Assembly (NCBI RefSeq): GCF_040581485.1
Contig: NC_090131.1
Span: forward strand, 372,001 to 436,000
Length of the DNA: 64,000 bases
Source: Linepithema humile
Lineage: Eukaryota > Arthropoda > Insecta > Hymenoptera > Formicidae
Reading direction: 5' to 3'
The position numbers and the translations under genes are program-made. The notes under the pieces were generated by a model. That model was not told the DNA's origin, made no database searches, and saw only the letters and a list, made by a program, of their open reading frames with translations. Below are positions 23,601 through 36,600 of the stretch, piece by piece (the stretch's first letter is position 1; the number at the start of each line of letters is the position of its first letter).

Positions 23601-26600
23601 GCTTGTCATCTGATGATGATAATAAAAATTGTGATGAACATTCCATTGATCATGCATATAGCAAAATTCATACAATTGCAGATGAAAGCAAAATGAAAGG
23701 AAAGAATCAAAATAAAGAGAAGTTGAATAGCCGCTTGTTAAAAAACATTCGAAATTTAAAAAGAAAAACACAAACTAGTCACATAAATAAGCAAGAGAAT
23801 ATTGAATCAGGGCCTAATCATCGTTCTGAACTTAATGAGTTAGCAAAAAGACTACAGGTCGAAAATAAGAATAAGCCTGACAATCGTACGATACAGATTA
23901 AGAATTTAAAAAGAAACTTAGGAACACGAGCAATTTCATTTATAAATATGCAAAAGGACAGTATTAAGGAAAGTGCCATTGAGTTGTATTCCGAACCATC
24001 AAAAAAGTTGCGCATTGCACATGTTCCAAAAACGTCATCAGTTCCTCAATTGAGTGTTAATCAGCACACAGATTATACACATCATAGGATAAAAAATATA
24101 GTTAATTCAGAAGTATCTCGACAAAAATATGGTAGAATTCAGCAATTAGGTACACCGACTCAAAAACTTACTTTATTAATCAAAAATGAAAAAGATTACG
24201 AAATAAATAAAAATTGTGATGAAAAAAATTCTGTCGAATGTATTAAAGCACGCAGCATCGACCAAAAGCCTACAAGTGAAAAATGTCAAGACAATTTTGC
24301 TCTGCCTATTACGAATAACGAATATGCACCTACAACCTCGGAATTTAATAAAGGTGATGAAGTCTCAATTGAAGATGGAACTGATGAAAATGTATCAATA
24401 AATAGAGAAACGACGGGGACATCGGTCAATTGCGAGGAAGTCGATGCGCAAGCAAAGACAATCGAGCCTAGAGAAGTGATAACTCCGGCCATTGAATTGT
24501 ATTCTTGTAATGCAATTCAAGATAAGCATTGCGACGATCGCGAGACATCAAAGAATATGAATGTGAATGTGTTAACGTCAAATCGATTGGCTGCATTGGA
24601 AGCAGCAATGCGTAAAAGTCATAATCATGACATATCTGATAAAACTTCCAAAATTCAACATTTGCCGCCAAGCGACAGTGCGATTATTGTTGAAGACTGT
24701 GTTGAAGATGACAATGATACGGAAGAATCTCTTGATAAAGCAAAGAATATAATAGGCACACGAGAAAAACTAAGCATTAATAATGGAATGACAGGAATAC
24801 AGGCTACCGAGACTCGGATAGAAGACACATGCTCAAATGAACAAGACAAAAAAATGAAATCTATTCCTGTTCGTTGTGTCGATATAAATGATGATGAAGA
24901 ACCCCAAACGCCGATGTGTCGATTGACTAAATATATCAATAATAAAAAACGAATTGTTCGCAAGAGGCCGATTAAGAAAATAACATACATTTGTAAATTA
25001 GCAGGTATTTAACAAACAGGAAAATACGAATTAACTATTAGGCGAAATTTCTAATACATATATGTTTTAGATAAGTTTGTGAAGAAGCAGTTGGAAAAAC
25101 TTAGGGACAGTCTTTGGGAAGATTCTGTATATTGTGATGTAATGCAGAAATTAAAGAGCACATGCGGACCTCGTATAATAGCCAAGTAAGTATAACATTT
25201 CGTAAATATATAATCGTCAGGCGAAAAATATCTTTTTTTTTCATTACATTAGACAGATATGAATATTATACATGGCAAATAATTATGTAAATGAAATTAT
25301 TACACAGTGAACGATTACGAATTGCTTTTATTGTATCTCAAGTTGAATGAAGAAAAGAGTGATGCTTCTTTTCTTATTATTTCAGATGCATAGTGGAATT
25401 TTTATTGGAGAATGTCAATTATATGGAGGATTTGGACAAGTCATTTACCCCTCCAGCACCATTGATGACGACGTTTGAGCAGAAGATTATAGCGCTATTA
25501 ATCGATTTAGACGCGTCGAAACCAAAGATTATTCATTTCGTACAAGCTGCTATCGAGTACAACCTATTTAAGCTTACTAATGAAGTAAAGGTTTGTATTT
25601 GTATTCATTTAATTCGTTAAACGAGATAACAAAATGAATTAAATTATACGATAAATGTGTAGGTGCAAGTTGAAACACTCACGCGAATTTACGTCATCTT
25701 ATCACGAATCAAGAAAGATAGAGAAAGAGTACGCATGATGTGCTGCAACGCTCTTTATTGCTTGGGATTTAAATCGATAAATGTTCTATACACGATATTA
25801 ACATGCTGGCCTGAAGTTCTTCCAAACGCTGAGACCAATAAAGGTATTAAGATGTGACGATAAATTGTGCAAAATTGCTGTTATTTGTAGTAGAAAATAC
25901 GAACGTATGCTGAAAAATTTTTTGAATCCTTGCAGGAATATTACCAAAGTGCATAGCTTTTCTCATCGGCTCGCAGTGTGCTAATGAATTCAATAAATTA
26001 ACCGCATTAAAGTCGTTAATATCGTCATTTTATAAATATTCTTATAATAAAGAAACAAAAAAAGATATGATCAAAGAACTCATGAATGCTTTGAAAGGTA
26101 ATCCATATTTTTCACACTATGTTTCTACAGACTACGTAACATTTCTGTAGATTATATTGCAGATTACATTTTGTTGCAGCTGAAAAAACCAATGGCTTAG
26201 AAACAGCTATTATACTTGTTGCAAAGAGAGAAGGGCCGTCCTGGACATATCAAAATATTATTCAATCCGATTTATTGCCAATGATCATCAACCATGAGCT
26301 TCCCTGTGTATATAGCGCGTTTTCTCTACTTGGTATGATTATTTTTCGTTCATTTTATATTTTTGACATAAAAATATTGTATTTTACATTGACATTATCA
26401 CATATGTTTAAAGGAAAGCTTATGCGTGCATTCCCATTGAAAGATACAGACCATGTTGTGCAGGATATCAGCGAACAGCTCCGTGACCTCATTCAGTCCG
26501 GCCAAGGTTGTATATGCCGCATGAAAAACTAATTTTCATTATGCAAAATAGTATATTTGTATAACGTGCAAATATAACTTTATTTATTTCCAAATAGGTT

Positions 26601-26809
26601 CGGAAGATCAACAAGAAGGCATAATTTCTGCGTTGCTCAGTCTTTCTAGACACAAGTTTAATATTGTCGCACAGTGTGTAATAAACTGGACACCGAATAA
26701 ATCTTTAAGGCCAGCGACCGTCACACAATTGGAAGCATTTATAAATGCGCGTAATGCAAACTTTTGGAAACAATACTTACAGAAGAAGTGTGTCCAAAGT
26801 AAAAAGTGA
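20630..26809 (+). CDS. Probable little elongation complex subunit 1 (ICE1)
   Basis: In animals ICE1 scaffolds the little elongation complex with ELL and ICE2 for Pol II transcription of snRNA genes. Exons: 20630-20674, 21225-21241, 21347-21485, 21698-21875, 21990-22097, 22204-22479, 22620-25004, 25071-25185, 25386-25590, 25663-25843, 25936-26097, 26180-26332, 26414-26506, 26598-26809, in phase, 1422 residues. The first 170 or so residues form a coiled coil (KQYAEKDKEIQSLKQDL, KIEEMEDEH). A 795-residue exon encodes a Lys/Ser/Asn-rich disordered middle. The last 370 residues are helical and ordered, with FVKKQLEKLRDSLWED, INVLYTILTCWPEVLP and LLPMIINHELPCVYSAF. Their order resembles the C-terminal domain of ICE1 as I remember it, which is the main basis for the name. 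The 17-base second exon is uncertain: with the acceptor at 21174 the frame stops at once, and translation could instead start at the ATG at 21228. Confidence 0.62.
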
Positions 26810-28255
26810 CACACTATTTACGTTAAATGATTATAACATCTGAATCTTTTTAATTATTGTTATAGTCCATCTTATAAACAGTCAGGTTGAAGTACAGTGA
26901 GAAACAAGATATCACACGAATACATTATGAATGTAATATTTATTGTTTAAAAAGTTTTGGACAACAAGTTTTGTTGTCCCTTTGATTTTAGCGAAATTTA
27001 CAAACGTCACACATATTTAGGTCACAGAATTCCTTAATCTCATTGCAAACTTGGTTTACACAATGCTCGTCTGATTTCGTTTTTATGTTGTTTTATTATT
27101 AATTTTTACATACTACTAATCTACATTTATTTTAATGTAGACTGTAACTTTTAATATTGTATATTGCTACACGTCATATCAAAAACTAATTGACATCTTC
27201 ACAACTTGTTTCATGTTTATAAAATTCATGTACATTACTTCTGAAATGTTAATATGTTTTTTTGTAATTTTTAAAATGAAAAGAGATCTCTTTTTGTAAA
27301 AATATATAAATATTAGCAAGTTATACGGTTGTCTTACACTGCTCGTTATTTTTTTTTCAAAATTTCTGCTCTATATATCCTAACGTTAATCATATATGAT
27401 TTCAATCTTTAGTTTAAGATTTAAAACTTAGACATAATATATCCAAAATTGTCAGACCAAATGATAAAATACATAAACAAAAAAAAAACTTTGTTACGAT
27501 GGAAAGTTAAAAAATAATTGATATCAGCTTGGCATGACAAAAGAGTGAAAATAACAGTTTGTACTTGCAGCAGTAGATTCAATCATTTCACCAATGCACA
27601 CATCTCGTTTCGAAATGTAGCGAAACGAAACATTGGTCTGAACAAAATTGCATATAAATATTTATGAGATTTTGATCAATATGACTTCAAGCGTGAGTCT
27701 CAATTTAATATCCATTTCTGAAAAAGCACGTCTTTAGTGGGAACTAATAAGCATGAAAAATTGCATGTGCATATATATACTACTCTAAAAAATTAAGCTA
27801 TTATATTTTTCGTGAAAGAACACACAAGGCAAGTTTTACATAACTTTAACTTTGTAACAAATAATTGCATCAAGTATCGAAAAAAAGTATTTTAAAGCGC
27901 TGAATCTCTACTTCGGAATGCTTTTTGCCGATATAATGCGATTATTTGTTATAAAATTATAAAAGTTATTTGAAATTTGTCTTCTTTTTTGATGAAAAAA
28001 GCAAATAATTCCTTGATCTTTTTGTCTAGCGTATAAACAGAAAATGTGTATCTACTTTAGTTGTTTGTAATATATCTAATTGTAAGCGTTATTTGAGGTA
28101 ATATTCCATATGATATCGTCAGATATACGTTAGACTAAATATTAATAAAGCAAAAAAGAAAGTTGTAAAATATCAGTATTCATACTAGAGATTTAGAAAC
28201 AAGAGATTACAAGTTTTTATTTTTAATATAATAATGATAATAATAAAAGTAATTA

Positions 28256-28320
28256 CAATAATAATAATAATAATAATAATAGATAATAATAATAATAATA
28301 ATATAATAATAATAGGTAAT
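28256..28320. repeat. (AAT)n repeat, interrupted
   Basis: Several AAT/ATA trinucleotide runs broken by single-base changes. Confidence 0.75.
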
Positions 28321-28526
28321 AGATAATATTTAACATATTATAAGCTTTCATTCACAGAGAACGTTAAATTTATACATGTACATTATTTTTTACAAAAATA
28401 ATAACAATGTTTTGATGCAACATTGCCGATTAATTATATTTTTTCTTGTTTCGTTAAAATGCCATGTTTAGCAATTCGTTTCGGATCAATTTCTTGTCGT
28501 TTTTCTCTCTGTCCTTACGTATTTAT

Positions 28527-28543
28527 CGCGCGCGCGCGCGCGC
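28527..28543. repeat. (CG)n run, potential Z-DNA
   Basis: Eight alternating CG dinucleotides within otherwise AT-rich DNA. Confidence 0.8.
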
Positions 28544-30834
28544 TTTTTTTCATCTCTAATCAACTATTTCTTCCAGTTATCGATGTCTTTGGTACATTAA
28601 CATCGGACAGCATACTATGGAGATTTGGTATTTCTCGGATGGGATAACCACCACCATCCACCGTCATCAAGTGCACATGAAAAATGCTCATGAAACTGAA
28701 CATTGCACGAAGAAAATTGTCATTTTTAGATTCACTGTGAGGGAATGATGTGTAATAAAGATCGTGTAATAAATTTCGAAAAATTCGCACGAAAGTTCTA
28801 AATAAAATTCTAAATTCTAAAATCGACAATATTGATGATATCGACAATATCATCTAACAAAACAAAGAATTAATAGCTATAAAATCACTGACGACAAGTG
28901 TTATTGCTTTAGTAGTATTAACACCAATAATTATACAACTAATGTATATAAATTAATCTAATTAGCGAGCAACATTACAAATTACTATTGCAGATTAAAT
29001 GTGCTAATATTCCGGAAAATATAAATAATACGTTATTCGGTATTTCTAGTGATTTTGTACGCTTTGTATTCTTCATTGTAAATATGAATTTTTAGCAAAA
29101 AGTAAATTTCACGAATGATGATACAGAAAAAGGTACTACAAGTTTTTAAATATATTCATTAGATGTTTATGACTTTGAAGTCGTGGTCTTAGGAATAAGA
29201 GAGAGAGAATGTTACATCTGAATTTAAAGTATTAAAAATATTTAATAACTTTAACCGGCAAATATGTATCCTTTGTTTTGACCATAAGGAATCGTGACAT
29301 AGTTTAGTAGCATTATTTTTCTATTTTCATAATATACTCAGCATGATATAATTTAAATAATGTTATCCGTCTGAACTATATTGTAAGATAGTTGTCGCGC
29401 GACGATAGTGCGAAAAGAATGGCATTTATATCATTTTTGGGTGACAATTTTTTTTCGTGTCATTTTATATTCGTCTTCTTCGCGCGGAATATAATACGCG
29501 ACGCTGTCTGATGTACTAAAATGCCATCATTGATACATTTAATCAGTCACATTAAGTGTATTCTTTTCAAGCTGGTTATCATAATGCTCTATATGACTGA
29601 TGACGATAATTTATACGATATAAATCATAATAAGGCTTTCGTTTAATACGCTAATTTGACCGAGTCAGGAAAAAGCATTAGATTAGAAAACATACAAATT
29701 GACCATTGAATGACACGAAAGAAACAACGTCTCAGACTCTTCGATATTTACTAAGACTATTTTTAATTATGATATCAAAAATGTTTAGATGCGAATAACT
29801 TTCCACTGATAAAACTATCACATAATTTATTGGAGTAAATCAGTAAAACATATCAAAGTTGTGCGTGTATTAACATATATACGCACCAATACAACATATC
29901 ACATAATTTTAGAAATAAGACATATTTGAAAGTATACTATTTGTTGTTTGTGCTATAAATACATTTTGAGAAAAAAATAATTTTCATGTCGTGAATAGTT
30001 TTGTGCACATTTCAGAAATCTGCTTTTGCGATATGATAGTTTTATTAGCAGAAAATCATTCGCTTGAATATATAAATGCGAGGATCTTAACATAAATTAT
30101 TTTCCCTGGGCATCGCCGAGATCTTTAACTCTATTTACATAATCGAATACTGCAAAGTTCATTTTCGTCCATGAACAACACATAAATAATCAACATGTTT
30201 AGCTCTGTATTAGAGGACCGCTGTATTAGAAGACGTTTAATTGTGTACGCAACAAAAGATCCTTAATATAATAATGAGACGTACATTTCCCCTATCTCTT
30301 GAGAAAGTCGAGACTATCTTCTCGTGGCCTACGTCTCATGTAGTTAAATTAGCTTTTATACATACATATGTATATAATTTGTGTTGATTGAAAAAATTGC
30401 AATAACTAATATTATCATACTGGAAGCGGTAGGAAATGTACATATGCAAATACAGGACATTTGCAATTTTACTAATTAGCTATATATGCATACATTGGCT
30501 ATACTAGTTCCGAGATATCGACGCGCTATATAGCGAGAATCTTATTATATAGTAAATTTGTCCAGAATTAGAGGATCAAACATTCTCAAACTAAAAACAA
30601 ATACTATTTTCTTTCTTTCGTGTCATCCAATAGTTCTAACACACGCATTCTCGGTTTGTGGGTGTGATACAGTACACACACAATCCCGCTTTCCACTCTC
30701 AGCATTCACTGCGTATTTTATCTTCATTTCACATTTCTTCTCAAACAAATCCTTATTAAATAGTTTTATTGATACGCATGTAATAATAATTTCTAATAGT
30801 AACCGATAATTGTAATAATTAATTATATTAATAA

Positions 30835-30835
30835 A

Positions 30836-30884
<49 letters not shown>
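30835..30884. repeat. (AAT)n microsatellite
   Basis: About 16 uninterrupted AAT/TAA units. Confidence 0.9.
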
Positions 30885-30887
<3 letters not shown>

Positions 30888-31023
30888 TAGGAACCACATA
30901 CAATATGAAATATTGGGAAATTAAATTAGAATACACTCCGTTAATGAGGACATTATAAATTATAAGATACTATTTGTATTTTGTAAACGTTTAGGCCACA
31001 TGCTCTCATTTCTTATGTTCCAA

Positions 31024-31026
<3 letters not shown>

Positions 31027-31062
<36 letters not shown>

Positions 31063-31085
31063 TCCCCCCTCCCCCTCCCCCCTCT
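31027..31085. repeat. (CT)n plus C-rich tract
   Basis: About 16 CT units followed by a run of C5-C6 blocks separated by T. It is strongly strand-asymmetric, with the pyrimidines on the + strand. Confidence 0.85.
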
Positions 31086-33670
31086 CTACACTAAGCAGGA
31101 ATTTTCGAATAATTTGAATAGAGAAAGTTATTTATTACTAATATTATAAAATGTATTTTGAAGCAACGAGCGACAGGTGGGTGACTAATATGGAAAAGAT
31201 AAAATGAAGCATTTGGAAAGTTTTCTTTTACTAGAGAATATCTACAAATATACAAATTAGCATTGAATCGTCGTTCAGTAAGCTCAGTACCTTTTGTCAT
31301 CATAAAGTGTGTTTTCAACGCGCAAATTATGCAATTATAAAAATATGTATTTCGGATATCTTTTTGAAGCGCATCGCATCGCATGATATTACGAGGTACC
31401 GGAGGACGATAGAGCAACGTAGTGTGACATAGTGCGACGAAAGTGTTGCTATTTTTCTTTTTGCAGTCGATTTTGTCGACAATCTTGAATTGTTTTAACA
31501 TAGAAGAATTTATTTACTATTTACAAGAAACTAAGACGAAATGACAGAGGCCCAGCCTCGTGCCACATGATGTCTCCAAATACACATATTAATCCCATTT
31601 TATCACGTTGTTAACATAGCATTTTTAATGCTGAATAAATCGTAAATTAAATAACTGTAATTTGAAAATTGAAAAAGTGTGCATGAAATGAAATATTGGA
31701 CGGAAAATCATAAATACACTTTCAGTCCTTACATTTGTGCATAGAATTGAAAATAATTTAAGCTTTTGCCAATCTATAATTAATAAAAAAATAAATAAAT
31801 GACGAGCAATAGGAACAATGCATGATTAATATATTATAAGTTAGAATTAGGATAAGGCAATAGAAGCATTTTCCTCGGTTTTGCCAAATAATTTAACAAC
31901 TCGGGTACGTTATAACTTTCTTATTTCAAGTGTGTATGTATGTATAAGATAAATATTAATTAGAAATGATAAATTAATTAGGATTAACAGTTTGCAGAAT
32001 GATATATGTCATTCAGCAGTCTCGTTTTTTCCATGAAACGAGACAAGTGAGACAAAAGTGTCATAAATTTCCAACTTTCTTCCATGTAAAGCAGAATTAG
32101 AGTAAATTATAATTTTTCTATTATAAAATTAGCAGATTATCAACTGTGCTCACAAAGTCATTGAATTGATCATTTTAGCATATTTGCTATTCTACTTTCT
32201 AATGGAGTATTCTACTTTTCATTTTTAGCACTTGGTTACAGATATGGAAATGAAGATTTATTCACTTTAAGTACGTCATTGTGTGCCTAAGATTTAATAA
32301 ACAATATTTTGTTACGAATAAACTGTGTTTTGAGAAAATATTTTGTCAATACATAACAGTACAACACCGGATGGCGATCTGACGTCAATAAATTTTCTAA
32401 CCGATTACAGAAAGATGGCATTTTAAGCAGTAAAACGTGCTTCATATGTGCTTACAGAACTATTGCTTTCTGATAAGACGTCAGGTTTAATTTAGGTTTA
32501 AATCTTAGAGATCTTTACGTATAAGACACATATGTTCAATAATTCTTTGATACTAATGGCACGACCAATCATGTTTACGAAAACTCTTTGGAAGAATCTA
32601 ACAAGAATATAGTGCAAGCTAGTAAAAGTTGTATCAATCTTCTATAGTGAACGCGAGGTATAGAACGCATTTCTTTTTGTGATATATATATATATATATT
32701 ATTACCCGGAGAAGAATCGTATCAGTCTTTCACGAGTAACAAACGTTCGGATTGACAGTACAGACAGTACGTACCAAGCATCAAAGATTTTATCTCGTTT
32801 ACTGTTAGCGCATTTCGGTTATTAATTTTGTGCTTTGCGAGAGGATTTTGTTATTAGCGTGTATCAGCGTCCTGCGCTCGTAACACGGTTAGCTACTTGA
32901 CATAGAACAACGCTCGTCGCGGATTTTAGCATTTAAATAAGACAGGCAAACATTTCATTTGATCTTTCTTAATCAGGCATACTGTAGCTACTTCCTGCAC
33001 ACCTCCTGCTTTCTTACGAACGAGAGTAGAAAGGCACTGCTTTTGCATGTGTTTTTTTTTTTTTTTTTGTAAGTGATGACAATGAGACGCGATGCTTGCG
33101 TCCGCATGGAAACAACATTCGATGGTTGCGAATGTGTCTCCCTCGAAAAAGAATCTACGGAAATGTTTTCGAACATCATATTTTTCACACGAGGATTTTT
33201 TCATCTTTACCATTTCGCGGATGCGGTAATTCGTTACGATGCTCGTTAGAAGGTATAGGCGATAATAATCGACAAATTTCTCCTTTCGATCAAAAGAGTA
33301 AGAGAAAGGACTCGAGTGCGACAATTCGGGAATGTCTCGATATAATAATATAATGTAACGATCGAAAGGAGCTGACATCATCATGACATGTCGGTGCGTG
33401 TTATTAGTTGAAAAAATTGTTAACATACTCAACTCGCTTCGTTGTCTCAGCACCGCGTTAAGATGATTCACACGTCGTATGAAATAGTTGGATATTGCCA
33501 ACAAGTTCGTTACTAAAAGCTACCAAAGGCTGTTGCTGTCTCGAGGTATCTTGGAACTATCTCCAGTTACGAGAGCAGTTTATTCGACGATCCTTTCGTA
33601 TATCTGTTGCCAATTACGAATTCTCGTCATAGAGGATGTCGCATGTGAACGGCGTGAATCACATAACGAG

Positions 33671-36600
33671 CTATTGACTCGAATGTTTGTTTTCACTGAT
33701 AGACGCCATCCTCATTGATTCCGCTTCTGGAGAATTCCAGCCGGGCATTCTCGTCTGCTCTATCGCCATCGCCTGAGAAAATACAATTCCGAACGATATA
33801 AAACTCTATTGTTACTTTATCGGTTACAAATCACCAAACTGTAATCTAGAAAGAAACTATTTCAATTGTTTTTTCTCACCGAGCTATTGGGAGGATTTTT
33901 GGCCATGAAAATCATAAGAGACCGATTGCGGTTGCTAAACGGCCTTAACTCCGGATCTCGGCCAGGACCATCCACCGTGTCAGCGCAGGTACTGCTGTAA
34001 CGAAAAACAGTCGAATGTAATATTTTGTCGTAAGTAAAGAATAAGTACTGATAACGAATCGCGAGCTTCCTCGCGAAAAGTCAAAGTTGCGATAATACCG
34101 GCACATAATATCGGCAGGATGCGTCGAAATTCGTGCTATGAATAAAATAATGACGATAATAATAGACTATCAATTACCTCGACCGCAATTCCTTCTGCTT
34201 TCGCTTACAATGGATGTAAGCCGCTATACAAATGATAACGACGAGAAATACTGCTATTGTGGCACCGCCGGCGATGCTGGCCGTCTCCAGCATTACTCGT
34301 TGCCGCGAGGCTGTCAAAAAAAAGCGTCATTTTTACTTTGTATCATTAATTTGCGAATATTTCAAAGACGGCTAAGTCTACTTACGTAAATAGGAACCAT
34401 CCAAATCTTTAAATTCGCATCTCTGCCCGATATATCCATTGGCGCATCTGTGAAGCAAAATTATCACCTTCATTAAGCCTTCATTAATCGATATTTAAAT
34501 GAAATATGTATTGTTGAACTCATATTTGTGTTTCGTACAAGTGTTGATTGTCTAATATGGCAATGTTTATTATTTAAATCATTATGTAGCAATTCTATAT
34601 ACACAAAAAAGTCGACTTTTTAAATTCAAGCATTGAATAATAGAAGCGACTATTTAAATTGTTACTTTCCATCTTAAAATATTGTCTCTATCTCGAAATA
34701 TGTATTTTTTTTTTTTGTTAATCTAGTTTAGAATATCGTTATAAAAGCGCAAACAAAAAAAATAATAGAATAGAATAAACAAACGTTTTCTTTTCCCTTT
34801 TCAGTAATTTGATTTGAAGAAGGTAAAAACTGATAATTATTGCTTTCAATTTAGAATTTTCGTTCAGTTTTCGATATCTTTCACGATACTAGTTTTGATT
34901 TTGATTTTTGCACAAAATTTCTTTCACTTTTCAAATTTCTATTTCTATTTATTAGCAGCAAATTGCTCTATTAGACAATTATAAATCTTGGCACCGACGT
35001 TTATAATTTACAATTCACATGTATCTTGAACGAAAAATTCGACTGTACTTAGTAAAATTTGCTGTATACATTTAAATTGTTGCGACAAAATGTGACTATT
35101 AAATTAATTTTAGTTAGACACTAAAAGCAGGAGGCTGGAGGTGACTTGATCCAGGCAGCAAAAATACCGTGGGAAATAATAAGGTTGAACGAGCACGGTG
35201 CGCTCCGCTCTTTGATGTTATTTCAATGTTAATCCGATAGACTTTCTTTCGCGATATTGAAATTTACTTCTAACGTCAACTATAAGTACGAATCCGTATA
35301 CAAAAAAATATTTATTTTCAAAATAAAGAAATAAAAAGGACAAAGGAAAAAGACGAATCAATAGAGTAACCCGAAAAAGTACGGTAAGCAGTAGGGAGTG
35401 TCGGCTGAACACAAACCAACAGGAATTTCGACGTACGTGACAAAGTCCCGTAGTCAAAGATTAAAGTGACGCGAACAGTTCCGTCTCCCTTGGTGGCTTT
35501 TTCGTCCACTGCGATTGTTCGCAGCCATAACGTGTTGGCACAGTAAGGAGCAACCGACGGATTGATTCACAATACCTGACCCTGTACGCGCTTTCGCATA
35601 TATTGACGCTTTCAAATATTCCGACTACAATATATTGCAGTCTGCGGGAGTTTTCGCTGCGAAAATTCCACAGGTGGAATTTAACGTGTCTCCGCGGCGA
35701 GAAAAATTTCATACTTACAAACAATTGTATAGGAGAGAGTCGACAATTTTAACGGTGAAACACGTGGCACCGTTCAAGCAATACCATTCTGCGTAATCCG
35801 GCGGACATGTATACATGTGGAATGTGATGTTCGGTCGATCCGTCGTCGTCGGCGGTCTTGCTTTTGGCGTCGAACGCGATGAGCAGGCGTCTGTTGGCAG
35901 ATATAAAACAATCATTAGACTTTCGTATATTATTAACAATGTATATACTAGGTGCGCAATTAAGTTTCCGGGTTTTTTTTTATCAATGCAAAATGGAAAA
36001 TTTCAAGAGAAATACAAAAAACGGTTTATTCAAAGTATCGTCCCTCGCTAGCTACACATTTTTGCCATCTCTCTGGCAATACATGAATACCGCGACGATA
36101 AAACGACGCGTCTTTGCATCGAAACCATTTATCCAATCAGTTTTGCACTTCTTCGAAATTGGCCAAGTGTAGCCCAGCTAAGCCATGTGCCATCGACCGG
36201 AACAAGTGATAATTGGAAGGGGCCAGGTCTGGTGAATACAGCGGGTGCGGTAGCAGATCCCATTTCAGCGTTTTGATGGTGTCCTGGACGATGGAAGTGC
36301 GATGGCACGGAACGTTGTCGTGCTGCAATATCACTCGTTCGTGTCTCGTGTCCCATTCTGGCCGTTTTTCGAGCAATGCATGGTTCAAATTTATCAGTTG
36401 TTGTTGTCTTGTGTTTGCGTATCATTTTCATCCAATAACGCTTGCAGATCGGCGTCCTCAAATGTTTTTGGTCTTCCGGAGCGCTCCTTGTCCTCAGTGT
36501 CGAAATCGCCATTTCTAAAGCGTTTAAACCAATCTTCACAAGTAGTTTTCGATTGTGCATGTTCGCCGTAGGCTTTCTCAAGCAAACGGCGTGCTTCAGC

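Larger units (their letters stand above)
26810..33670. other. Gene-free stretch between convergent ICE1-like gene and spitz
   Basis: About 6.9 kb with only short, domain-free open frames. It lies between two convergent genes, so it probably contains the 3' UTRs of both, most of it perhaps a long spitz 3' UTR. Microsatellites (AAT)n, (CG)n and (CT)n are listed separately. Confidence 0.55.

Noticed and set aside
31091..31501. 136-codon open frame on the minus strand
   Set aside because: No domain, no promoter, and located in the presumed spitz 3' UTR or spacer.
32926..33504. 192-codon open frame on the minus strand downstream of spitz
   Set aside because: It lies just past the spitz stop on the same strand, contains a poly-Lys run from a poly-T tract and shows no domain. 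Best read as 3' UTR.
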